From the NCBI RefSeq assembly GCF_026241515.1, contig NZ_JAPHPW010000018.1, positions 29,130-93,129 of the forward strand: a stretch of 64,000 bases of DNA, read 5' to 3'. The DNA comes from Vibrio sp. 14G-20 (GTDB lineage Bacteria > Pseudomonadota > Gammaproteobacteria > Enterobacterales > Vibrionaceae). A program made the position numbers and the translations under genes. This document shows positions 27,146-33,792 of the stretch, piece after piece. The notes beneath the pieces were generated by a model that had not been told where the DNA came from, did not search any database, and was given only the letters and a program-made list of their open reading frames with translations. The number at the start of each line of letters is the position of its first letter. The first letter of the stretch is position 1.

Positions 27146-27748
27146 TTAGAAGTGGTACCTTGCACCTAGGTAAGCGGTTTGGGGCGACACATCGATGGAT
27201 TCTATTTCAACGTTTGCATAGCGGTAACCAATATGGATGTCGATGTTGTCTGTTACTATCGCACCAAGCCCAGCACCAACTTGGTAGGCTGCTTCAGATT
27301 TAGAGCCTGATATTCCAAAAGCTTTTGCTTCGATATCCATTGAGCCAACACCGGCTAATAGAGATACATACAGATCTAATACGTCACCTTGAACAATAAA
27401 CTTTGGTTTAATGTTTACGAAGAAAGCTTGGCCTTCAATATCCATTAAGTCATTATAACTAACTTTTCCGATTTTTCGGTACTCGGCCTCTAGTCCCAGT
27501 TTGACGACATCGTGCGTATTGAATTCGTAGCCTCCAACCAAGTTATAGCTAAAGTCTGATAGATCAGATGAATCTTCAATGGCGCTGCCACTATATTCTA
27601 ATTCAGTTTCATTATAAAAGCCGATATCAACACCGGCATAAAAATGACCATGATCTCTAGGTGAGTTTTCATTTTCACTAGCAAGTGCCTGCGAGTTGAT
27701 GCCAAAAATAGCGGTGAATAGCGATAGGGCGATTGTACTGATTTTCAT
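27146..27748 (-). CDS. Outer-membrane beta-barrel protein
   Basis: A 200-aa OmpA-like or Ail-like eight-stranded barrel. It has a signal peptide (MKISTIALSLFTAIFGINSQALA), then GHFYAGVDIGFYNETELEY. Alternating amphipathic strands include YNLVGGYEFNTHDVVKLGLEAEYRKI, AYQVGAGLGAIVTDNIDIHIGYRYA and the C-terminal YLGARYHF. The terminal phenylalanine is the BAM recognition signal. No peptidoglycan-binding domain follows. It could serve as a porin-like or adhesion/defence surface protein; the sequence does not decide. It is monocistronic. Confidence 0.8.
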   Translation of the reverse strand: MKISTIALSLFTAIFGINSQALASENENSPRDHGHFYAGVDIGFYNETELEYSGSAIEDSSDLSDFSYNLVGGYEFNTHDVVKLGLEAEYRKIGKVSYNDLMDIEGQAFFVNIKPKFIVQGDVLDLYVSLLAGVGSMDIEAKAFGISGSKSEAAYQVGAGLGAIVTDNIDIHIGYRYANVEIESIDVSPQTAYLGARYHF

Positions 27749-28491
27749 TTAAAGCCTTCTAAGATAATAAGTTATTCAATTCCGGAATATGTTAACAAAC
27801 AAAAGATGCTCTAACTAATTGAGAACTAGTCTAAATATCTGATTTTAAAGACTTGTTGCTAATAGAAGTGTCATTATCGCAGCTATGAGACAAAGTGCTC
27901 ACAGTCCAGACACTGGCGAATAGCATTTGTGTTGCACTGTAACTTATTGTCAACCACGCTGTTTATAGAAGTACGTTTTGGATGGCAACGCAGTTTGGTA
28001 ACAATGACCGTTGGGCATCAGACAATTCTCAATGGTTTGAAAAACTAGCACGGATCGACTGATAGCGTTGATAGTTGATTCAATTTGGTAAAGAACAACC
28101 CAACATAGATAAGCTAGACTCGATGATTAGAGAGTACGCTTGCGTTATATCTATGCGAACAAGAGTAACAAAGTCTTTTGAGTCTATTGGTAGTACGGAC
28201 AATAGAATGAGAGTTAGTAGAAGCATGAATCATCTAAGTTCTTTCGGTAAGCAAAATCAGCGAATAGCTTTAACACTTAACCAGTAGAGATTCTGGACTA
28301 ACTTTGGAGAGGCATTCGTAATTAGAAGCCTTAATTAAGTTTGAGCTGACATGTGATAAAGCCATCACGATTTAATTCAATTAACGTGGAGTCAAAGCCA
28401 TAAAGTAATTAAATAGATAGATTCATGCGGCGCTGTACGTAAAACCCGCGAGCAATAAGGCTATGAACACCCTCAAATCTCACATACAATC
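27749..28491. other. Gene-poor stretch left of the prophage
   Basis: About 740 bp with no convincing gene up to the left dif-like junction. A 70-codon TTG-initiated frame at 28075-28287 has no ribosome-binding site, family match or coding bias. A motif TGCACTGTAACTTATT at 27932-27947 belongs to the intergenic motif seen three more times to the left. The region may be decayed material from earlier integration events at dif (inference). Confidence 0.4.
27932..27947. repeat. Variant copy of the TGCRCTRTAACT intergenic motif
   Basis: TGCACTGTAACTTATT, preceded by GTGT. It is the fourth copy of the motif in a 7-kb stretch. Confidence 0.3.
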
Positions 28492-28520
28492 ACTGCGTAT
28501 TATGTATGATTATGTTTAAT
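28492..28520 (+). other. Left prophage junction (attL, dif-like)
   Basis: XerC arm ACTGCGTATTA (28492-28502) is identical to the XerC arm of the right-hand dif site. It is followed by a 7-bp centre TGTATGA and an XerD-like arm TTATGTTTAAT with one mismatch to the canonical arm. In Xer-mediated inovirus integration, one junction keeps a canonical dif and the other carries the phage-derived centre and imperfect XerD arm. That is what is seen here. Confidence 0.85.
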
Positions 28521-28587
28521 GGTGCATATCTTATAAATGTAGTGCAACCTCTTGTATTTAGAGGTTTTATCATTGAAGTATCGCGAA

Positions 28588-28938
28588 ATGAGTAAGAATT
28601 ACATTTTTCGAGAGTTAGAGTGCCAAATGACGAAGGAAGAGGTCGCTGAACTGTGTTTTAAAACTGTGAGGACAGTCACGGGTTGGGATGAGGGAAAACC
28701 AATACCTCCCGAGTGCAAGAGGCTTATGCGAATGGCAAAAGGCCGAGAACTCAGTGTTTGTGAAGAGTGGAGACAGTTCAAAATGCTACATGATAGTATG
28801 GAGCTACCGACAGGCCAAGTGGTGAGACCGCAACAAATATTAGCAGGGATTGCGCTCTTGGGGATTCAGTCTGAATTAGAGCTAAAAACTTCCACGAAGC
28901 TTCTAAAATTAGCGCGCTCAATATCTAGACTAAAATAA
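28588..28938 (+). CDS. DUF3653 phage protein
   Basis: A 116-aa protein of the DUF3653 family, repeatedly seen in Vibrio filamentous phages and their satellites. The core is MSKNYIFRELECQMTKEEVAELCFKTVRTVTGWDEGKPIPPECKRLMRM-type sequence, which reads like a degenerate helix-turn-helix (EEVAELCFKTVRTVTGW). I use the ATG at 28588; longer in-frame starts (TTG at 28552) exist. In the integrated state its nearest phage promoter is absent. In the predicted circular phage it would lie immediately after the DUF3693 regulator, with an 8-nt overlap (ATGAGTAA). A regulatory or anti-repressor role is inference. It is closed by a terminator at 28937. Confidence 0.85.
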   Translation: MSKNYIFRELECQMTKEEVAELCFKTVRTVTGWDEGKPIPPECKRLMRMAKGRELSVCEEWRQFKMLHDSMELPTGQVVRPQQILAGIALLGIQSELELKTSTKLLKLARSISRLK

Positions 28939-28964
28939 AAGAGAGGGCATATGCCCTCTCTTTT
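28937..28964. terminator. Bidirectional terminator between DUF3653 and rloB
   Basis: A perfect 14-bp palindromic stem (AAAAGAGAGGGCAT / ATGCCCTCTCTTTT) lies between the convergent DUF3653 gene and the RloB-like gene and serves both. Confidence 0.9.
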
Positions 28965-28983
28965 ATGTTGCTTGTACGTTTGA

Positions 28984-29682
28984 TTAACGTATAAACATGT
29001 TAGCGATTACATATCCTTTGTCTTCAAATAACTTAAATAATTTTCCAACATTAGATTGTACTTTTGTTGGAGGTAATGCATTACATGGGTGAACTAGTTT
29101 TAGCTTAGCTTCGTTCTCTAATGCAGCCGAGACATTTTCTACGATGTTATCGTACCTACTACCATTAGATAGCAGCTCTACTTCTTTCTTTGAAAAAGTC
29201 TTCTTTTTAGATACTTTTCGATTTGCATACAGTTTATCTAAATAGGCACTGTCTTCAATAGATATGTCTTTATAATGACATATCTCCCAAACTTCAAATG
29301 ATGGAACGTTAATCAAGACATCGACATTTAACTCATTGCAAGCTTCAATAGCGTTGAGAGTTCCTGCTCTATGGTTGTCTTGGAAGTGATGATCTTTATC
29401 GATAATCATAAAAGCGTAGTTGTAATGTCGGACACCAATTTTAATATCATTTTCTTTAAAATATTCATCTAACTCTTCAAACACTTTTTTAGGAGCTGAT
29501 GCAGTGGTTTTTCGTTGTATGGGTACGAAAATTAAATTCCCTTGGTATCTGTTCTTTATCTTACTTTCGATAGCTTCAAAGTATTTGGACTCATCTTTGT
29601 AACCTTCGCAAATAACATAACATGTAATAGGTTCGATCTTTTTTTCTTTTGAACGAGAAGATTTCGTTGGTCTATCAATCAT
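28984..29682 (-). CDS. RloB-like TOPRIM protein (defence pair, second gene)
   Basis: A 232-aa RloB-family protein. After a basic N-terminus (KSSRSKEKK) comes YVICEGYKDESKYF, with the TOPRIM glutamate at residue 26. The metal-binding DxD (FMIIDKDHHF, Asp95 and Asp97) follows. TOPRIM domains cleave or nick nucleic acids with metal ions. RloB proteins are typically encoded after an SMC-like or COG1106-type ATPase, and such pairs include the lactococcal AbiL system and, more distantly, PARIS (AriA-AriB, a different TOPRIM family). Here the ATPase gene ends 20 bp upstream. The likely role is a toxic effector held in check or activated by the ATPase; the substrate is unknown. It is A+T richer than its chromosomal neighbours. 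Confidence 0.85.
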   Translation of the reverse strand: MIDRPTKSSRSKEKKIEPITCYVICEGYKDESKYFEAIESKIKNRYQGNLIFVPIQRKTTASAPKKVFEELDEYFKENDIKIGVRHYNYAFMIIDKDHHFQDNHRAGTLNAIEACNELNVDVLINVPSFEVWEICHYKDISIEDSAYLDKLYANRKVSKKKTFSKKEVELLSNGSRYDNIVENVSAALENEAKLKLVHPCNALPPTKVQSNVGKLFKLFEDKGYVIANMFIR

Positions 29683-29702
29683 ATCTACTAGCCATTATAT
29701 AG

Positions 29703-31061
29703 TTATTTTTTGAAAGGAATTGAGCCAAATTTACCATTCAGGTACGCGTATCTAATATCCATATCTGGACGAGTATTAAAATCATCAAGAGTATAAACAT
29801 AGCTAGACTGATCCTTTTCTTTTTGAGCGAACCAAATTTCATCTCTTCTGAGGATTTTGTTATCTAGTAACTCTGACTGGTGTGTGGTTACAATCAGTTG
29901 ATCGCTGTTATTTTGCGTCTTGTCCATAAATAGACTGAAATATGATTTAGCTAGGTTAGGGTGCAAACTTCTATCAAATTCATCTATCAAGAAAACGGTG
30001 CCGTCATCTCTGATATCATTTTCTATGATTGGAATTAAGTCCAAGAGCCTAATGGTACCGTCACTTTCTTCACGGATGCTGAAAGAAATTTCCTGACCTT
30101 TTATATCTTTATGTTTTGAGATAACAGAAAAATATTCAATATGTTGAGTCTCTTCATCAAGAGATACGTAATACTCGTCACCACTATGTTCGAACATCAG
30201 GAAGTTTCGCCCGCTAGACTTGAGACGATTTGACATTGTGTCAAGAAAGTCTTTGGTAAAGTTGCTCTCAGAGACTTTCTCAATACATAGGTCACTTACC
30301 CCAGTATCAAAGGAATTCAGTGTTTGGACGTATTCGCTTCTGTATTTGTCTTTAAGTATGTCTCGACCAAGCGCACTGTATTTAGTATTAGGGAATATAA
30401 TAATAATACTATACTTCATGAATCCGTAGACCATTCTAAAAATATATACAAACTCACCCATTTTCTGCTCTAAAACCTTAGCATTCTTATCATTTATTTC
30501 TGTAATTAGAAGCTTATTTTCAGGGCAGAAGTCAGCCAGTGTCTCGAATTCATCCCATACTTTCTTTGACTCATCGCTATCAGAAAAGTCGATATCTGAA
30601 TTGATAATATATGTGTCGGTTTCTTCATCATACACTCTTGAGAAGACGGTGATGTCTTGTTCTTCGTCAATGGTAATTAGTTCTTCATATAAGACTTGGT
30701 CGTCATTGACTTGATATGCATATCCAATACGTATGCTAGATACAATAAATTCGAAATAAAACGATGATGGCTTTGATTTATCATAAAACTTGAAAGGGTT
30801 TCGTTGGACACCATTTGAAGTCGGGCCTTCACATATATAAGTTCTCGAGTGTTCGACCGCTTTGATTAAGTTTGATTTACCAGAGGCGTTTGCGCCATAG
30901 ATAGCCGCAGATTTCAAAATACTTAATGGCTTTTTAGAACCATCTACAGGTACCTTGCGCACATGAGACTTTAATCTTCTTAATCTGGTATTTGCCCTTA
31001 GGTCTAAGGTTACTTTCTCGCCAATAGAACGATAGTTCTCAGCACTAAAACATATTAACAT
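29703..31061 (-). CDS. AAA/SMC-like ATPase (defence pair, first gene; RloA/AbiLi-like)
   Basis: A 452-aa ATPase of the COG1106 (AAA_15/AAA_21) type. Visible parts are MLICFSAENYRSIGEKVTLDL and Walker A GANASGKSN (56-64). The ABC-type signature region REESDGTIRLLDL is at 330-342, Walker B FLIDEFDRSLHP at 357-368, and the switch histidine TTHQSELLDN at 392-401. The central insert (about 100-300) replaces the coiled coil and probably recognises the trigger. Length and motif order match the ATPase of RloAB/AbiL-like and PARIS-like systems. It is followed after 20 bp by the RloB gene. Its promoter must lie in 31062-31360, separate from the phage operons, so it can be expressed from the prophage. 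Confidence 0.85.
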   Translation of the reverse strand: MLICFSAENYRSIGEKVTLDLRANTRLRRLKSHVRKVPVDGSKKPLSILKSAAIYGANASGKSNLIKAVEHSRTYICEGPTSNGVQRNPFKFYDKSKPSSFYFEFIVSSIRIGYAYQVNDDQVLYEELITIDEEQDITVFSRVYDEETDTYIINSDIDFSDSDESKKVWDEFETLADFCPENKLLITEINDKNAKVLEQKMGEFVYIFRMVYGFMKYSIIIIFPNTKYSALGRDILKDKYRSEYVQTLNSFDTGVSDLCIEKVSESNFTKDFLDTMSNRLKSSGRNFLMFEHSGDEYYVSLDEETQHIEYFSVISKHKDIKGQEISFSIREESDGTIRLLDLIPIIENDIRDDGTVFLIDEFDRSLHPNLAKSYFSLFMDKTQNNSDQLIVTTHQSELLDNKILRRDEIWFAQKEKDQSSYVYTLDDFNTRPDMDIRYAYLNGKFGSIPFKK

Positions 31062-31362
31062 ACACTATACCTTAAGTTGTTAAGGTGAAAATTTCTCTGT
31101 AATGATCTAAATATTAGCACTTTGAAGCCGTATCATCTAGACAGATTTTGTGTCTAATCTGACAAACGGACAAAGTCATGGACTTTATTTTGTGTTCAAC
31201 ACTGAAGCTTAGGGGACGGGTGAGTAGACTCTTTACGGTTACTGTATTGGCAGTCGAGAATGTAAACTCTGTAGCAACATCATGACTCTCGTAGTTGCTC
31301 GGTTAGATACCCAAAGATAAACATAAGAATTGATCGCAGATACCAATAGTTAGGTCGAATTT

Positions 31363-31386
31363 ACCCCCGTGATACAACACGGGGGT
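31363..31386. repeat. Inverted repeat (hairpin 1) in phage non-coding region
   Basis: ACCCCCGTG and CACGGGGGT form a perfect 9-bp stem with loop ATACAA. It is G+C rich against an A+T rich background and lies 7 bp before the larger cruciform. Confidence 0.75.
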
Positions 31387-31393
31387 TGTTGTC

Positions 31394-31447
31394 CCGCAGC
31401 TCGTTGGGACCCTCCCGACGAAACGGGCCCCTCCCAACGAGCTGCGG
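31394..31447. repeat. Large inverted repeat (hairpin 2), candidate phage origin or packaging signal
   Basis: CCGCAGCTCGTTGGGA (31394-31409) and TCCCAACGAGCTGCGG (31432-31447) are perfect 16-bp arms around a 22-nt G+C-rich loop. That loop can itself fold through CCCG/CGGG. Such stacked structures mark filamentous-phage origins and packaging signals. Confidence 0.75.
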
Positions 31448-31497
31448 AACAAGCATACCGAAAGCATAAGCGTTGGAAGTTTTATGGGTTGCAGTAG

Positions 31498-31526
31498 CAA
31501 AAAGCCCCACTGGTATTGTGAGGCTC
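31498..31526 (-). terminator. Terminator of the phage structural operon
   Basis: Read leftward, AGCCTCAC pairs with GTGGGGCT around AATACCA with one mismatch, followed by TTTTTG. It lies about 150 bp downstream of the DUF2726 stop. Confidence 0.6.
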
Positions 31527-31671
31527 TGCTAGGGTGATCTTGGCAATGAGAAAGGGCGGTGATGTGGTTTCAACAAGACAGCTACGCTTCGCTGCTTATC
31601 GGGCATTTGGGGCTGTATACCCAAGAACGACATCGAGTGCCCTTATCCCTGCGGGGCTTGTTCATCGATAT

Positions 31672-32241
31672 CTATTGAGTATAAATACTTTCAGGCTCTG
31701 GCGTATCGCTCACCCCATAGAGCTCTTTTTCTAATTCGAAATAGTCATACTTGTTTTTGACTTTGAAGTGCTTGAGTTCAATCCCAGCGGAAGCTGCGGC
31801 CATATCAACTAACTTATCCCTTGCTATTCTGTCTGGTCGGTTGTGAGTTGAATCATCTAATTCAATCAAACACTTTACTTCAAGCGTCAATGGATCACAC
31901 AGTACGAAGTCAACATGCTTTTTGGCAATTGCGTTAAACGCTCTCCACCATGTCTTCTTATCATGAGCTCCTTTTTTTGGTGTCATCAAGTCAGCAATTC
32001 GCACCTTAGTAAAAACGGTATGCTTGCCCTTCGTTACAATGATTAATGCTTGGTAAAAGGTTAGCTCATTCGATGTGACTAGCTTGCGGATAGGTTGATA
32101 CTCATAATCAGAGGTAACGGTATCAATACTTGTTTTAGGGGAATGTATATTGCGTGCGAGTAATCCTACTAATCTCCATAAAAGCACAAATGCAAAAATC
32201 ATCATTAGGGTAGGAAAAATTAAGTTAAGCAAATGTTCCAT
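31672..32241 (-). CDS. DUF2726 nuclease-fold membrane protein of the phage
   Basis: A 189-aa protein with one N-terminal membrane helix (MEHLLNLIFPTLMMIFAFVLLWRLVGLL) and a DUF2726 domain (about 55-175). The domain shows the order ELTFYQALIIV, then VRIADLMTP, then HVDFVLCDPLTLEVKCLIELDDSTH. The VDFVLCDxxxLxVxxxIELDDSxH block is the D-(D/E)xK-like core of restriction-endonuclease-fold proteins, here with E-L-D-D. It is the last gene of the leftward phage operon, after zot. A role in replication-origin processing or superinfection control is possible, but nothing in the sequence proves nuclease activity. Confidence 0.75.
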   Translation of the reverse strand: MEHLLNLIFPTLMMIFAFVLLWRLVGLLARNIHSPKTSIDTVTSDYEYQPIRKLVTSNELTFYQALIIVTKGKHTVFTKVRIADLMTPKKGAHDKKTWWRAFNAIAKKHVDFVLCDPLTLEVKCLIELDDSTHNRPDRIARDKLVDMAAASAGIELKHFKVKNKYDYFELEKELYGVSDTPEPESIYTQ

Positions 32242-32329
32242 GTCATAGGGCTCATAAGATCAAAGAGTTAAAATATCTTATCAGTCAGGGGATTGTGTGA
32301 GAAATATCAATAATATGACTGAGAAGTCA

Positions 32330-33475
32330 TTAGATTTTGACGGCCTTACTGAAATCGAAAGGATCATTAACAGGGTTATCGTCCTTGGACTCAACACACG
32401 TTAAAATCTTAACTGAATCACCCCATGTCACTCTATAAACACAATCAGCTAAAACCTTAAAACCATACCCCATTTCTATTAGCTCCGATTGACTAAAAGT
32501 GAATAGCTTACTGTCGTTCTGACGAACCTCGATATAGATACGAACAAAAGAGTTTTGAAAATCGACAAGGTTTAAAGTGACGTCTATCCAAGCTGTCTGG
32601 CGAGAGTATCCCGTAACCAATAATTCAAAATCATTGAGAGGGCCGAAACCAGAAGACTTTTTGGCAGGTTTAACGGTTTGACCTGGGACACCGTTGGGAA
32701 CTGAAACCTGTGCAGGTTCAACAGCATTGTTTGGTTCAGAATTTAGAACCGGTTCTAATTCCTTATCACTACCAGACCACGCGTAAATATTAAAAATGAC
32801 ACCCGCCACAAGTAACAATCCACCCATCCAAAATGGCCACCGATGCCAAATTGGTTTGATATCGTTACTCATAGCCTCAGCTACGCTACCGCTGCTTTGT
32901 GTATGAGACTGATAAAATGGAAAGAACGATTTCTTATATTTTCGCTGCTCTTCATTGACGACTTCGGTTGTTGCACCAATCCTCACTTTCTTGGTGTAAG
33001 TATTCTTACTACCGAAAGCGGTATTCTTGGCACAGTAGTAAGTCATTTCAACCATATCGCGAACATCTTTGTGAATCTTCCTAAGATTCTGAGTAAGCAA
33101 AATGATGTCTATGCCGTAGTGACCATGAAGAGAATAGAACTCAAGTATTTTGCTATCTAGCTGCTTATTTGGCAGAACCATATGAGCTTCATCAATCACA
33201 AATAGGGGACCTTTGTTATCGGCATCCCTCCAGTCGTTTATGTAGTCCTCAAGTTTTGAAAATGGTCTATCCATAGAGCCATACTGGTTTAATTGACCGT
33301 CCACAACTTCAATCAAATCCAATACGTCATTACCAAAGACTTTCTGAAAATAGGGCACATTTAAAGTCACATTGGTCACGACTTTTCGACCAGCTTTGAT
33401 AGCAGGAATAATATGGAAAGCGACACTCTCATAGCTTTTCCCGCTACGTGGTCGCCCTGCAATACAGTAAATCAT
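32330..33475 (-). CDS. zot: Zot/pI-type phage assembly ATPase
   Basis: This is the inovirus morphogenesis motor (gene I product; the Vibrio homologue is zonula occludens toxin) in the inner membrane that drives virion extrusion. The 381-aa product has Walker A GRPRSGKSY (8-15), Walker B PLFVIDEAHMV (90-100) and sensor LLTQN (126-130). One membrane helix (about 215-233) is followed by a periplasmic domain that includes an FDFSK end. I use the ATG at 33475, which overlaps the stop of the preceding pVI gene as TAATG. The longer frame adds 36 non-conserved residues. The periplasmic part is diverged from CTXphi Zot, so toxin activity should not be assumed. Confidence 0.9.
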   Translation of the reverse strand: MIYCIAGRPRSGKSYESVAFHIIPAIKAGRKVVTNVTLNVPYFQKVFGNDVLDLIEVVDGQLNQYGSMDRPFSKLEDYINDWRDADNKGPLFVIDEAHMVLPNKQLDSKILEFYSLHGHYGIDIILLTQNLRKIHKDVRDMVEMTYYCAKNTAFGSKNTYTKKVRIGATTEVVNEEQRKYKKSFFPFYQSHTQSSGSVAEAMSNDIKPIWHRWPFWMGGLLLVAGVIFNIYAWSGSDKELEPVLNSEPNNAVEPAQVSVPNGVPGQTVKPAKKSSGFGPLNDFELLVTGYSRQTAWIDVTLNLVDFQNSFVRIYIEVRQNDSKLFTFSQSELIEMGYGFKVLADCVYRVTWGDSVKILTCVESKDDNPVNDPFDFSKAVKI

Positions 33476-33789
33476 TACGAACCTAACCTTGTGAATGGAA
33501 TCAATTGTAAAATCATGCGTAAAGCAATGGCCGATATAATCAGGCTCAAACATTGAGGTAGGCCAACCGCGCCCATGACCCAAGCCACGTTAGGTGGTAT
33601 TGACTGCAAATACTGTCCGATATCAACAGGTTGAAAAGCATTGACCGCCCAAGAAAGACCAGAATTAACCGCTGACATAAACTGTTCGACAATCCAAAAA
33701 ACCATGTCTTTTAGCATGTCTACTAAGCTAAGAATCAACTTATAAAGGAACTCGATGAGCTTATTAAATAAAGTAACAATCCAATCCAT
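33475..33789 (-). CDS. Minor virion protein pVI (DUF2523)
   Basis: A 104-aa protein with two to three hydrophobic segments: LIEFLYKLILSLVDMLKDMVFWIVEQF, a Pro-rich turn IPPNVAWVMGAVGLPQCLSLIISAIALRMIL. It ends RLGS. The PPNVxWxxxxxGLPxCLxxIxxAxxLR segment is the DUF2523 signature seen in inoviruses between pIII and Zot. It caps the virion end with pIII. The stop overlaps the zot start (TAATG), giving translational coupling. Confidence 0.85.
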   Translation of the reverse strand: MDWIVTLFNKLIEFLYKLILSLVDMLKDMVFWIVEQFMSAVNSGLSWAVNAFQPVDIGQYLQSIPPNVAWVMGAVGLPQCLSLIISAIALRMILQLIPFTRLGS

Positions 33790-33792
33790 AAC

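Larger units (their letters stand above)
31062..31671. other. Phage non-coding region with stacked hairpins
   Basis: 610 bp without a gene, between the defence pair and the end of the structural operon. It contains a 9-bp hairpin at 31363-31386, a long cruciform at 31394-31447 and a leftward terminator at 31498-31526. In filamentous phages the non-coding region carries the plus-strand origin, the packaging signal and, in CTXphi-like phages, folded attP sequences. This region is the best candidate in the element. The promoter for the ATPase-rloB pair should also be here, but I could not assign a -10 box with confidence. Confidence 0.6.

Noticed and set aside
28075..28287. 70-codon open frame between the outer-membrane gene and attL
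   Set aside because: TTG start, no ribosome-binding site, no recognisable family or coding bias; treated as non-coding.
31534..31734. Small open frame in the phage non-coding region
   Set aside because: It runs into the DUF2726 gene on the opposite strand, has no ribosome-binding site and overlaps the hairpin/terminator zone.
32330..33475. Reading zot as an active enterotoxin
   Set aside because: Only the ATPase half and one membrane helix match with confidence; the C-terminal periplasmic part is diverged and the gene's virion-assembly role explains its presence.
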